A DNA stretch of 17,375 nt from an uncultured Gemmatimonadales bacterium (GTDB lineage: Bacteria; Gemmatimonadota; Gemmatimonadetes; JACCXV01; JAHWKZ01). The notes beneath the pieces are model-generated. The model was not told where the DNA came from, ran no database searches, and saw only the letters and a list, made by a program, of their open reading frames with translations. Made by a program: the position numbers and the translations under genes. Below are positions 7,612 through 16,266 of the stretch, piece after piece. The stretch covers positions 1 through 17,375 of the forward strand of contig CAMYLR010000029.1 in the NCBI GenBank assembly GCA_947259315.1, given 5' to 3'. Position 1 is the first letter of the stretch. The number at the start of each line of letters is the position of its first letter.

Positions 7612-8504
7612 GGCCCGCTCCTGGGCATGACGATCGGGACCGCGCGGGGCTCGATTTCGATCGTCGCCGGTGAGGTGCCCGCTACTTCCCCATCGCGCTG
7701 CAGACGCACCTCGGGGTCGGCGTCGATCTGTATCCGCCTGCCGCGCCAGTGCTCGACCAGGTCCGTCTCGGTGGGTGCCCCGCGAAGCAGATACGCTGCC
7801 GCGGTCAAGTAGTCAGCCAACGTCGTCGCGCGATAGACGACGACGTCGAGAAAGCCGTCAACCGGCGAGATCCCGGGCGCAAACTCCCACCCCCGCCAGA
7901 AAACCGCGCCGCAGTTCATGACCTGAATCATCGTCGCTTCGATCTCGCGTGTCTCACCATCCATCGTGACTGTGTAACTGACCGGTTCCAGCGACCCGCG
8001 GCTTTTTCTGAGCCATCCCAGCGGATAAGCGAACACCCCCCACTTGCTCTTCAATCGCCGATTGGCGGCGGCGACCATCTCGGCATGCGAGCCGGTACCC
8101 GCGGCCACCAGATACGTCTCCCCATTCAAACTGCCAGCGTCGATCGGCACGGCGGTGCCGTCCAGTGCGATCGATACGGCGCCATCGATATCGCGCGGGA
8201 TCCCCAGGTTCAAGGCCAACACGTTGGCGGTCCCACGCGGGATGACCGCGAGCGGGATCCGTCGTGAGCCGGCCATCAGACCCGCCGCCACCTCCGCGAC
8301 CGTGCCGTCACCGCCGATGACGACGATCAGGTCGGCGCCACGAACCGCCGCTTCAGCGGCCTGCACAGCCGCGCTTTCGTCGGGAACTGTATCTACCCGC
8401 CAAACACCGTCGCCACGAGCCTCGAGCCGGGCTCGCGCGCGTTCGGCCGCCTTTTGGCTCGAGCCACCACCGGAAACGGGATTGACGATCAGTGTGACGC
8501 GCAG
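7599..8504 (-). CDS. YegS/BmrU/DAGK-family lipid kinase, with a non-standard start
   Basis: A diacylglycerol-kinase-catalytic-domain protein that probably phosphorylates a membrane lipid such as diacylglycerol, sphingoid base or phosphatidylglycerol. It has NPVSGGG at 8-14, the nucleotide-binding GGDGTV at 64-69 and PRGTANVLA at 89-97. The C-terminal beta domain includes VNCGAVFW-like and DGFLDVVVY segments. The first ATG/GTG/TTG in frame is GTG 8366, but that would delete the conserved NPVSGGG strand. In-frame coding clearly continues upstream to the TAG of htpX. I therefore place the start at CTG 8504 (RVTLIVNP follows), giving 301 residues, normal for the family. No ribosome site is seen, so reinitiation after htpX or readthrough of the TAG is possible. 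The catalytic family is sure, the substrate is not. Confidence 0.85.
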   Translation of the reverse strand: MRVTLIVNPVSGGGSSQKAAERARARLEARGDGVWRVDTVPDESAAVQAAEAAVRGADLIVVIGGDGTVAEVAAGLMAGSRRIPLAVIPRGTANVLALNLGIPRDIDGAVSIALDGTAVPIDAGSLNGETYLVAAGTGSHAEMVAAANRRLKSKWGVFAYPLGWLRKSRGSLEPVSYTVTMDGETREIEATMIQVMNCGAVFWRGWEFAPGISPVDGFLDVVVYRATTLADYLTAAAYLLRGAPTETDLVEHWRGRRIQIDADPEVRLQRDGEVAGTSPATIEIEPRAVPIVMPRSGPWAG

Positions 8505-8510
8505 AGCAAC

Positions 8511-8526
8511 GTTCGGCTAGCCGAAC
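8511..8526. repeat. 16-bp perfect palindrome over the htpX stop codon
   Basis: GTTCGGCTAGCCGAAC is its own reverse complement and contains the htpX TAG in its centre. In RNA it could form a 6-bp hairpin with a CUAG loop, just 6 bases before the presumed CTG start of the lipid kinase. Confidence 0.7.
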
Positions 8527-9350
8527 CCTCGCATCGCCATCAACCGCTCCACACGCGCATCGGTAGCGGGATGCGTGCTGAACAGACGGAGCAATGCGCC
8601 GCCTCCGCGGAACGGGTGCACGATGAACATGTGGGATGTGGCGGGGTTGCCCTCCATCGGCACTTGCTTCGAGACCGCCTCGAGCTTCCTGAGCGCCGAT
8701 GCCAACGCGCGTGGTTTGCCGCTGATCTCCGCACCACCTTGATCGGCGGCGAACTCGCGTGAGCGGCTGATCGCGGACTTGATGAACATCGCCGCGATGG
8801 GCGCCAGCAGGATCACCACGAGGGCCAGGATACCGCCACCGCCCCGATTGCGATTACCGCCAAAGAACAGTCCGAACCGCGATACGTACATGATCGCACC
8901 CGCCAGTGTGGCTGCCACGCTAGAGATCAGAATGTCGCGGTGCTTTACGTGAGCCAGCTCGTGCGCCATGACGCCCTCGAGCTCATCGCGGTCGAGGATC
9001 TTCAGGATCCCCTGAGTGGCTGCAACCACCGCGTGCTCAGGATTGCGGCCGGTGGCGAACGCGTTGGGTTGATCCTGAGGCAGGATCGCAACCCGCGGCA
9101 TCGGCAGACCAGCGCGCCGCGAGAGGTGCTCGACGATATCGTATAGCTCAGGCGCCTCTTCGCGATCCACTTCGCGCGCGCGATACATCTTGAGCACGAT
9201 GCGATCGGAGAAGAAGTACGATGCGAAGTTCATCCCCCCCGCCAGAAGCAGGGCGATGAGGGCGCCGCCTTGCCCACCGAAATAGCCGCCGACGAGCACC
9301 AGCGCGACGGTCAAAACCGCCATCAGGACGAACGTCTTGAAGGTGTTCAT
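8517..9350 (-). CDS. htpX: Protease HtpX homologue (M48 zinc metalloprotease)
   Basis: A 277-residue integral-membrane M48B protease involved in quality control of inner-membrane proteins, often under envelope stress. Zinc site: HELAH at 130-134 with the third ligand E199 in SREFAAD. The [10 protein letters not shown] motif (95-104) is also diagnostic. Predicted membrane helices lie at about 6-22 and 28-45, with a hydrophobic pair at about 142-160 and 173-190 around a Gly/Asn-rich linker. The C-terminus ends [14 protein letters not shown], as in the family. I chose ATG 9350 (MNTFKTF) because the frame's 117-codon upstream extension lies largely inside tamB, is Arg/Ser-rich and has no homology. 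There is no Shine-Dalgarno sequence; a perfect TATAAT lies 6 bases before the ATG. It is followed in frame by the lipid-kinase gene after one TAG. Confidence 0.97.
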   Translation of the reverse strand: MNTFKTFVLMAVLTVALVLVGGYFGGQGGALIALLLAGGMNFASYFFSDRIVLKMYRAREVDREEAPELYDIVEHLSRRAGLPMPRVAILPQDQPNAFATGRNPEHAVVAATQGILKILDRDELEGVMAHELAHVKHRDILISSVAATLAGAIMYVSRFGLFFGGNRNRGGGGILALVVILLAPIAAMFIKSAISRSREFAADQGGAEISGKPRALASALRKLEAVSKQVPMEGNPATSHMFIVHPFRGGGALLRLFSTHPATDARVERLMAMRGFG

Positions 9351-9356
9351 CTGGTG

Positions 9357-9362
9357 ATTATA
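9357..9362 (-). promoter_or_regulatory. Perfect TATAAT -10 box for leaderless htpX
   Basis: TATAAT at 9362-9357 is followed by CACCAG and then the htpX ATG. Seven bases past the box is exactly the A of the start codon, so a leaderless mRNA is expected. No good -35 (TTGACA) is seen at 16-18 bases, and the 52-base gap after tamB is otherwise GC-rich. It would give htpX, the lipid kinase and the small membrane protein their own promoter. Confidence 0.6.
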
Positions 9363-9402
9363 GCGTCTTCCGGAGCCGAAGGCCGGGGCGCGAACGCCGG
9401 GT

Positions 9403-12400
9403 TCAGTAGGAGAACTCCCAAAACAAATCGACAGCGCTCTGTCGCGTCCCAGCGGTCGCCTGGACCGCAAAGACCCGCGATACCTGGTAACGAATCCCCA
9501 CCGCCTGGCGGTCTTCCTCGCCGCCCACTTCTTGCTCCGCGGTGATGTACACATCGGGCGTGATGAACTTCCCCACCCGAAACAGCGTCGCTGTTTTGCC
9601 ACTTGTTTCAGCACGCTGCGAAATCTGAAACACGTCAAGTCCGACCTCGCTAGCCAGCGCGTCCTGTAGCGGCAACGAAGCGAATGCACCCGTGGCGACA
9701 CGGGTCACGGTGCCTTCGAGCTGGTTCTGCTCAGACGCGGTCGACGGGTTTGGGGAACCGAAGAGCGCGATCGAGATGATCTCCGACTTCTCATAGGGCG
9801 GTGTCGATTCGAGATCGATCGTTGGGTTGTTGAGTGTTCCCCCAAGGACGATCCGCAGCTCCACGTCGCCAACCTGTTCCACGTTCTGGACCATGCGCGT
9901 GGCCACGATGTGCAGGCCGGGATTGAGCTCGGGAGTTCCAAAGAAGAACACCTCGCCCTCCTGGATCTCGAATCGCCCGGCGAACTCCTCATAGAACCCG
10001 CGTAACACCGTCAGCGTGCCGGAGAACGTCGGCACGTTCGTGCCCGTCGATTTGAAGAGCGACAAGTCACCCTCGATCTCGATGCGTGCGTTGCTCGCGG
10101 TGAAAACAGCGTCGTCGGTAACCCGTACTACGAGATCGAGTCGCGTGCGCGTCCACAGTGAGGGTGAACGTGCCCGCTGAGCGCCCCCGATACCCGGGAT
10201 TTCCACGTACAACGTCGCTTCATCGAGATCGATGATCTGCTTTTGGGATTGCTCGGGGAGCCGGTAGATCGCCTGTTCGACCTGAACTTGCCCGCCTATG
10301 AGCGGGCTTGCTGTCGTACCGGTCAGCGTGATCGACCCACCGACATCGACCTCCTGGCGGCGTAGCCCAAGCACTCGCAACTGATTGAGCTCGAGCTCTA
10401 GGTCGAGCGCCCCAAACTGCAAGTTCTCCATCGCTATCTCACCGCTGGCTTGAAAGCTCCCGCCGCTTCCATCGGTGCCGGTGAGACGCTCGATCCGGAC
10501 GCGATCGTTGTTGAAAGCCACCTGCCCGACGATGTCACGATACGTGACCCCGGTGGCCCCGATCCGAAAACGTCCCGCATCGAGCGTAGCCAACCCTTCG
10601 AAACGTGGTTCCTCGGTTGTGCCCCTGACGTCGACTCTCAGATCGACCGGTCCCTGCAGATCGGTCAACCCAGGGATGAATGCGCCCAACAACGCCATGT
10701 CAGTGTTTCGACCCCGGACGTCGAGGCTGATCGGCCGGTTGGGGATCCGGTCGACACCCGCCACCAGCGCCAGGTCGACCGGGACTTCGCCCGTCAGCAC
10801 GATGTCGTGGCCCTCGGTAGGCGTGGTGATCGTGAAGTCGACGCGACCGTTACGATCCGCGTACGCCGCATTCCCCCGGATCCGAGCAAACCGGAAGCCT
10901 CTGATCTGTCCAGCTGACACATCACCGTCGATGTCGATGATCGGCGCTTCGAGCGTCCCACCCAGGCTTCCGTTGATCGTGAGCTGACCCTCCCAATCCC
11001 CACTCGGCTGACCGGTCATCCGAGCGACCTCGACCAGATTCAGCTGCTCGACAACGAAATCGAGCTCTGATTCGCCGGCGGTCAGCGCAATTGCGCCATC
11101 CACCGTCACACTCTGTGCGCCCTCAGTCACCCGGAACCCATCGAACCGCGCCATGCCACCGCCGATCGTCACCCGGCTGTCATCGGCCATCACCCATGCC
11201 CCGTCCGGTGAGGTGTGGGCGAACTGTCGAAGCGTGAAAGCGGTGCTCGGGGTGCGAAAGTCGGCCACGCCGCCAAACCCGGTCGACGACTCATCGAGGT
11301 AGAGCAGAGTGCCGTCGATGTTCATCAACCGTTCGGTATAGTTGATGTCGATATCGCCTGTTTCGGCCGTGATCCCGGCGATCCTGAGAGCGTCGAGCGA
11401 GCCGTCGACTTGCATTACGAAGGCTTCTCTGACGTCGTCCAGGGTGACACGGCCCGAGAACGAATCCGCCGTCACCACCCCCAGCTCGAGCTGGGCCGCT
11501 CGCACGTCGGCGCTCACATCGAAGCTGTCGTAGGTGCCGCGGATCTCCGCTGTCGATGACGCGCGGCCGCCGAGCCCACCCCAACTCGGCCACACGTCTC
11601 CAAAACGACGCGTGACAACACGAACGTCTGTCTCCATGATCCCGCCGCGTGATAACCCGAACGCACCGCGGCCGCGGACCTCGGTATTCGCCATCCGTGC
11701 GCTCAGACTATCCGCCTGGTAGAGCCAGCCCACGAACTGGCCGCTCGTTTCGGCAGACTCCAAACCCCACCAATAGACGTTCGAGCTCGTCAGCGCTGCC
11801 GTCAGATTCGCGGCCAGTTCGTCCTCCCGCGTGCCCTGGCCCTCGATCACGTAGCCGCCCGAAAGCGTTACGTCGATGTCAGGCCGGCCGATCAGCTCAC
11901 CGATGTCGAGCTCACTGGTGGTCGCGGAAACGTTGTAGCGGAGCGGCCGAGTGGCTCCCACCATCCCATCGACGGTGAGCCCTCCGGCGGGGGTCCCAAG
12001 ATCGGCGTCGACGTTCATACGGCGCGGCGGGCCGGTCAGCCTCACGCGTCCGTTTAGCGGCTGCTCGAACGGGTAGCCGGCCCAAAACAGCCGGATGTCG
12101 TCTGGCACCAGCCGTTCGAGGTCGATGTCGAGGTCGAACTGGAGGTTGGCCAGATCGAGCAGGGCACCGGTTGTAGTCACCACCGAGCCACCGGTCTCGA
12201 CCCGACTGGAATCGATCACAACCGTTGGGCTCGCAGTTGGACCTTCGAGCCGGCCCTCGAACTCGGCGTCACCGCTCAACCGAATCGCGGGAAAGAAACG
12301 ACGCCACTCATCGAGACCGATGACGGGAGCGTCGATCTCGAGCGCAAACGAGTCTTGCTCGCCAAATACGACTTCTCCGTCGGTCGCGATCATCGAGCCG

Positions 12401-13140
12401 GCGGTTTCGAAATCGATCGCATCGACGACAACGCCGGTATCGGTCCACACGACTTCTCCGTTGAGGCGCTGCACGTCGAACTCGGGGACGGTTGTTCGAA
12501 AAGCGAGGTCGTGGAAATCGAACCGGCGCTCCGGACCACCTCGCGACTCGGCGACGATCTTCAGATCCATTCGGCCATTCAGGCCGTGAAACTCATTCTC
12601 AGACCAATCGAATAACGGCCATTCGGTCTCGGCGAGGCTGAACCGCACGTTGCCATCAACGAACTCGAGACGAGTTATGTCGACATAAGTACCCCAACTA
12701 GGTGGGGCGAAGGGTGGTCTTGGAGGACGAGGTTTGAACAGCGTCTTGAAGTTCCAGCGCCCATCTGGATAGCGAACGATGTGGATGTCGGGGTTCTCCA
12801 GCCGCACTCTCGAGAGCGTGATTCGTCGCTCAAAGAAAGGCGCTAGCCCATAGTCGACTATGATTCTGTCGGCATCGATGAGCGCGATCCCATCGTCACC
12901 GATCATCGCAAAGTCTTCGAGCACGATGCCGCTGATGATATCACCGCTGACGCGCCCGACCTGGACCTCGCCCCACATCAGACCCTGGAGCTGAGACTCG
13001 ACCTGACCCCGGACGAAGTCGCCTCCCCAGGACGAGCGGAGCCATAGCAGGCCACCCACGATCGACACCGCCAGCAGCAGCACGACCGCGAGCACCCCGT
13101 ACGCTACCCAATTGAAGATTCTGCGGACTCTAATAGGCAT
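9403..13140 (-). CDS. tamB: TamB/DUF490 family envelope-bridging protein
   Basis: A 1245-residue AsmA-like protein. One N-terminal inner-membrane anchor (about 10-34) is followed by a long repetitive beta structure in the periplasm and the conserved TamB C-terminal domain (about the last 330 residues). That domain includes [20 protein letters not shown], an [14 protein letters not shown] segment and [15 protein letters not shown] near 1113. It ends in an aromatic beta signal (LFWEFSY). In Proteobacteria TamB pairs with the barrel protein TamA, and AsmA-like proteins move phospholipid to the outer membrane. ATG 13140 (MPIRVRRIF) overlaps the end of the barrel gene by 11 bases. The earlier in-frame starts add 22 residues read inside that gene. 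The length is close to the E. coli protein. Confidence 0.95.
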   Translation of the reverse strand: MPIRVRRIFNWVAYGVLAVVLLLAVSIVGGLLWLRSSWGGDFVRGQVESQLQGLMWGEVQVGRVSGDIISGIVLEDFAMIGDDGIALIDADRIIVDYGLAPFFERRITLSRVRLENPDIHIVRYPDGRWNFKTLFKPRPPRPPFAPPSWGTYVDITRLEFVDGNVRFSLAETEWPLFDWSENEFHGLNGRMDLKIVAESRGGPERRFDFHDLAFRTTVPEFDVQRLNGEVVWTDTGVVVDAIDFETAGSMIATDGEVVFGEQDSFALEIDAPVIGLDEWRRFFPAIRLSGDAEFEGRLEGPTASPTVVIDSSRVETGGSVVTTTGALLDLANLQFDLDIDLERLVPDDIRLFWAGYPFEQPLNGRVRLTGPPRRMNVDADLGTPAGGLTVDGMVGATRPLRYNVSATTSELDIGELIGRPDIDVTLSGGYVIEGQGTREDELAANLTAALTSSNVYWWGLESAETSGQFVGWLYQADSLSARMANTEVRGRGAFGLSRGGIMETDVRVVTRRFGDVWPSWGGLGGRASSTAEIRGTYDSFDVSADVRAAQLELGVVTADSFSGRVTLDDVREAFVMQVDGSLDALRIAGITAETGDIDINYTERLMNIDGTLLYLDESSTGFGGVADFRTPSTAFTLRQFAHTSPDGAWVMADDSRVTIGGGMARFDGFRVTEGAQSVTVDGAIALTAGESELDFVVEQLNLVEVARMTGQPSGDWEGQLTINGSLGGTLEAPIIDIDGDVSAGQIRGFRFARIRGNAAYADRNGRVDFTITTPTEGHDIVLTGEVPVDLALVAGVDRIPNRPISLDVRGRNTDMALLGAFIPGLTDLQGPVDLRVDVRGTTEEPRFEGLATLDAGRFRIGATGVTYRDIVGQVAFNNDRVRIERLTGTDGSGGSFQASGEIAMENLQFGALDLELELNQLRVLGLRRQEVDVGGSITLTGTTASPLIGGQVQVEQAIYRLPEQSQKQIIDLDEATLYVEIPGIGGAQRARSPSLWTRTRLDLVVRVTDDAVFTASNARIEIEGDLSLFKSTGTNVPTFSGTLTVLRGFYEEFAGRFEIQEGEVFFFGTPELNPGLHIVATRMVQNVEQVGDVELRIVLGGTLNNPTIDLESTPPYEKSEIISIALFGSPNPSTASEQNQLEGTVTRVATGAFASLPLQDALASEVGLDVFQISQRAETSGKTATLFRVGKFITPDVYITAEQEVGGEEDRQAVGIRYQVSRVFAVQATAGTRQSAVDLFWEFSY

Positions 13141-15070
13141 CACCGATCGATATGTGAAACACCCAGCCGGGCAAAAAAGATTCCTCATCCGATGTCCGGC
13201 GGGCAACGTCGAAACGGAACGGGCCGATCGGCGTCACATACCTCACGCCGGCACCAGGGGTGTAGTCGAGATCGGCCAGCGATATCTCGCTCGGGTCGTC
13301 CCACACGTTTCCAGCGTCGACAAAGGCGACCCCGCGGAGCCGTCCTCCGATCGGAAACCGGAGCTCAACGCCGGTCTCGAACAGCCCGCTGCCGCCGATC
13401 GGCTCGGGGTCGCGGGTCTGACCAAAAGACTCTGGGTCGTCCTTGGGCCCCAATTGCCGCCGTTCGTACCCACGCACGCTCGTCGATCCGCCGGCAAACA
13501 ATCGTTGGAACAGCGGGACGCGCCCCTCCCCGTCGGCGTCTGGGTCGCCGCCGTAAGTAAAGATCGCACCCGGCAAAACCCTACCTGCCACCACCCACCC
13601 GTCACGAATCTCGAGATAGTGCGCAACCTGAACAGTGATCTTGTTGTAGGCGTAGTCAAACGAGGCCACCGGGATGCCGAGCTGATAGTCGAAAGTGGCG
13701 CGGTACCCGCGTGTTGGGCTGAACAAGGAATCGGTGTTGTCGAACGTCACCCCCAGATCGGTATACAAGAGCCGGCTGGGGTTGATGAAATCCCGGCCCA
13801 ACTCGGGGATCAGTACACCGCTATCAAACTCCGAGAAATCCGCTCGCTCGGCGGTGACCGCGCCGGTCGCGATAAGCGACCGACTCAGACGGTACGCTAC
13901 GCGCCCTGTCGCCCCGAGACGTTCGACGGTGTAGTTATCCTCCGTCTCAAAGCGCAAGAACCCCGACAGGCTCAAGTTCAGGTTTGGTCTTATGAACGTC
14001 GGTTGGCGGTAGGTGATCGCGGCTTCGCGCTCGAGCCGCGAGTACAGTCCGCGAATCTCCAGCTGTCGGCTCTTGCCAAAGAAGTTCCGGTCCAGCCACG
14101 AGCCTTGCACGCGCACCAGGTCCTCGGTCCCGTAGCCGACCCCTAACCGCACCACACGCGTCGCTGCCGGAGTGACGGAGATCGTCACATCGACGGTATC
14201 CGCTCGCACCGCACCAAGCTTGGTGTCCACATCAACCAGTCGAAACAACCCCAGCTCGTAGATCTGGCGCTGACTATCCAGGATCCGCTGCTGCTCGTAA
14301 CGGCCGCCGGTTTCAAATGCCAACTGGGTTCGAACGAGGTCCTCGTCGCTGGAGTCGACAGCCCCGAAGACATCGATCTGACCGAAGTGGTACACGTCAC
14401 CCGGATCGACCGAGTAGGTGACCGTTGCCGTGCGTTGAGTCTTGCGGATGCGGTACTCGAGCAACACCTGAGCAAAGGCGAAGCCACGATTCTTGAACTC
14501 GTCCTCGAGCATGTCGCGCGACGCGATCAGTTCTTCCTCCCTAAAGATCGCGCCGGCCTTCATTGGCAACTGATCTCGGAGCTCGGCTTCGATGTCTTGA
14601 CCATCGATGCTACCGAACCCCTCGAGCACGACCTCCTCAACGACGGTCGGAGAACCCTCTGACAGGCTCAGCGTTATGCGGACATCACCGTCACGCGACT
14701 GGATTTCATACGACTCCAGCTCGAAGGCGAAGTACCCGTTTCGCTGGTACAGGATGTAGATGCGTTGGAGATCGTCCAGGAACTGGCTCTTGTCGAGGTA
14801 GTGTTGCTCACTCCAAGGGAACGCGCCGGTTTCGGTGGTAAAGATCGCGTTCTTGATCTCGGAGCTCGATAGCGCTTCGTTGCCCGCGATCTTGAGGTCG
14901 CTCACCTTGTCGCCGTCGGCGACCTCATCGATGCAGCATCCTCGGGCCTTCAGGTCTGCCGATAGCCGAGGTGCTTGAGCGATCCCGATGTCGGGAACGG
15001 TCCCCCACGCCAGGCAAGCCGCGAGGACCGCCCACCGGAGGTTCAAGGCACCGGCCCCCTGAGCCCCCAC
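13130..15070 (-). CDS. tamA: Omp85-family outer-membrane barrel with three POTRA domains (TamA-like)
   Basis: A 646-residue outer-membrane protein. It has a signal peptide (1-33, cleavage after AQA) and three POTRA domains (about 57-139, 143-223 and 229-301). The bacterial surface-antigen barrel (about 308-646) contains the lid-lock VRGYERRQLGP near 531-541 and ends ...FHISIGDAY. Three POTRAs rather than five, and the directly overlapping tamB, favour TamA over BamA. The start is uncertain: GTG 15070 (GGGAG 10 bases upstream) overlaps yihY by 28 bases. TTG 15046 sits in a TTGA overlap with the yihY stop, has AGGGGG 8 bases upstream, and gives a compact signal peptide starting LNLRWAVLAA. I keep the longer form, but both are likely. 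A Cys-Cys pair at 45-46, just before the first POTRA, is unusual. Confidence 0.93.
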   Translation of the reverse strand: MGAQGAGALNLRWAVLAACLAWGTVPDIGIAQAPRLSADLKARGCCIDEVADGDKVSDLKIAGNEALSSSEIKNAIFTTETGAFPWSEQHYLDKSQFLDDLQRIYILYQRNGYFAFELESYEIQSRDGDVRITLSLSEGSPTVVEEVVLEGFGSIDGQDIEAELRDQLPMKAGAIFREEELIASRDMLEDEFKNRGFAFAQVLLEYRIRKTQRTATVTYSVDPGDVYHFGQIDVFGAVDSSDEDLVRTQLAFETGGRYEQQRILDSQRQIYELGLFRLVDVDTKLGAVRADTVDVTISVTPAATRVVRLGVGYGTEDLVRVQGSWLDRNFFGKSRQLEIRGLYSRLEREAAITYRQPTFIRPNLNLSLSGFLRFETEDNYTVERLGATGRVAYRLSRSLIATGAVTAERADFSEFDSGVLIPELGRDFINPSRLLYTDLGVTFDNTDSLFSPTRGYRATFDYQLGIPVASFDYAYNKITVQVAHYLEIRDGWVVAGRVLPGAIFTYGGDPDADGEGRVPLFQRLFAGGSTSVRGYERRQLGPKDDPESFGQTRDPEPIGGSGLFETGVELRFPIGGRLRGVAFVDAGNVWDDPSEISLADLDYTPGAGVRYVTPIGPFRFDVARRTSDEESFLPGWVFHISIGDAY

Positions 15071-15951
15071 GTTGGCCGGACTCCCTTGCGACGATGGACT
15101 TGTACGATGCGTGCCAACTCACCACCCAACATGAAAACGATGCTGCTGTAGTACACCCAAAACGCGACCACCACCAGGTTCGTGAACGAGCCGTAGAACT
15201 GCATCAAGCGGCCGAAATTCGACAAGTACGCGATAAAAACCTGCTTCGCCAACTCGAACAGCAAGCTGCTGAACAACGCGGCGATGGCGGCGTCGGTCCT
15301 CGGGATCCAACGATCCGGGACGTAACGATACACGAAGTAGAACATCAGGTAAGTGATCGAGAACGCCATCAACATGCTGCCGAGCGCGGTCACCCTCGAA
15401 AGATCGTACGCTTCCAGCCCGAGAAACGGGATGCCGTAGTCTTCCACCCACTGGAGACCGGTCGTCAGCGAGATCGTCGCCACGAACAACGTGCCCACGA
15501 TGATCACCATCCTGATGTCGTGGATCTTACCCTCGACGATGCCCAGACGGTCCTCCGGTGGGATCTCGAATACGACCTCGAGCACCGTACGCAGAGATCC
15601 AAACAACCGAGTCGCGGCCCAGATAAGACCAACGCTGCCGATCAAACCGAGCAGGCCGCGGTCTTGGACCAAGCTCGATAGCAGCGACTCCGCCTGTTCA
15701 CTGGCCAGCGGCATGACTTGTTGCATGAACGCGAGAACTTGATCGCGGGCGGCTTCCGACGACTCCACCAGCACACCCAGAATCGAAATACTGAGCAGCA
15801 GCAGCGGAACGATCGTGACCAGAACGTTGAACGTGATCCCCGAGGAGAGAAAGAAAATCTGATCGTGGCTGGCCTTATGCCAAAGGTTCTTGGCGTAAAA
15901 CGCCACCCATCGGCCAACGGCGCTCGCACCGCGCCGCAAGTAGGTCATCAT
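15043..15951 (-). CDS. yihY: YihY/BrkB (virulence factor BrkB) family inner-membrane protein
   Basis: A 302-residue polytopic protein with six predicted membrane helices (about 33-62, 98-118, 147-168, 188-209, 222-243 and 256-279). Family marks are the SSGITFNVLVTIVPLLLL first helix, the W-A-A-T-R-L-F segment, and the C-terminal F-G-S-F-x-x-L-V-V-V-A-F-W-V-Y-Y-S-S-x-V-F-M-L-G-G-E motif. The old name RNase BN is a misannotation; the molecular function is not settled, though a permease-like role is often proposed. The start is ATG 15951, with a second ATG next to it. AAGGGG lies rather far upstream (about 15 bases). Its end overlaps the TamA-like gene, so it is part of the envelope operon. Confidence 0.95.
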   Translation of the reverse strand: MMTYLRRGASAVGRWVAFYAKNLWHKASHDQIFFLSSGITFNVLVTIVPLLLLSISILGVLVESSEAARDQVLAFMQQVMPLASEQAESLLSSLVQDRGLLGLIGSVGLIWAATRLFGSLRTVLEVVFEIPPEDRLGIVEGKIHDIRMVIIVGTLFVATISLTTGLQWVEDYGIPFLGLEAYDLSRVTALGSMLMAFSITYLMFYFVYRYVPDRWIPRTDAAIAALFSSLLFELAKQVFIAYLSNFGRLMQFYGSFTNLVVVAFWVYYSSIVFMLGGELARIVQVHRRKGVRPTWGLRGPVP

Positions 15952-15987
15952 TCGGCCGACCGTTCGCCCCTTCAGATTCCGGTGGTA

Positions 15988-16266
15988 TTACCTGCGGCGG
16001 CGTCCGCTGATCAGGCTCGCGATAGACACGAAAAGAGCCGCGCCAATGATCGACCAGATGAGCGGAAAGGTGTGGTCACCGACCGTGAATGGAACGGGTT
16101 CTTGGAGCCTGAACTCCCCCTGCGCCCAGCCGCCCACGAGTGCGCCCACGAACCCAAGGGCGATCGACACCAGGCAGCCACCGACAGTGAAGCCCGCCAT
16201 CCCTTGGCCGACGGCGGCCACAACCGCAGCCACCAGAAAGAGGAACAGGTATCCCTCGGTCGTCAT
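15988..16266 (-). CDS. GlsB/YeaQ/YmgE-type small membrane protein
   Basis: A 92-residue protein with three predicted membrane helices (about 5-22, 29-48 and 66-87). The Gly-rich ALGFVGALVGGWAQGEF stretch and the IWSIIGAALFV helix followed by an Arg tail resemble the transglycosylase-associated/GlsB-YeaQ-YmgE family, linked to stress responses but without known activity. A polar insert (EPVPFTVGDHT) between helices 2 and 3 is longer than usual. ATG 16266 is chosen because AAGGAG (16279-16274) sits 7 bases upstream and ATGA overlaps the stop of the preceding gene. The 33-residue extension to 16365 lies inside that gene. Family call is moderately sure. Confidence 0.8.
   Translation of the reverse strand: MTTEGYLFLFLVAAVVAAVGQGMAGFTVGGCLVSIALGFVGALVGGWAQGEFRLQEPVPFTVGDHTFPLIWSIIGAALFVSIASLISGRRRR

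Noticed and set aside
8511-8526. Palindrome as a LexA-type SOS operator
   Set aside because: The known Gram-positive-type box is GAAC-N4-GTTC; here the half sites are in the opposite order with 8 bases between, and the site lies at a gene end.
9351-9701. 117-codon N-terminal extension of HtpX
   Set aside because: It reads mostly through the tamB coding region, is Arg/Ser-rich and is absent from the HtpX family; MNTFKTF at 9350 is the normal start.
13112-14146. 344-codon plus-strand ORF
   Set aside because: It lies opposite the TamA-like barrel gene, has no domain or signal, and its composition is that of an antisense shadow in GC-rich DNA.
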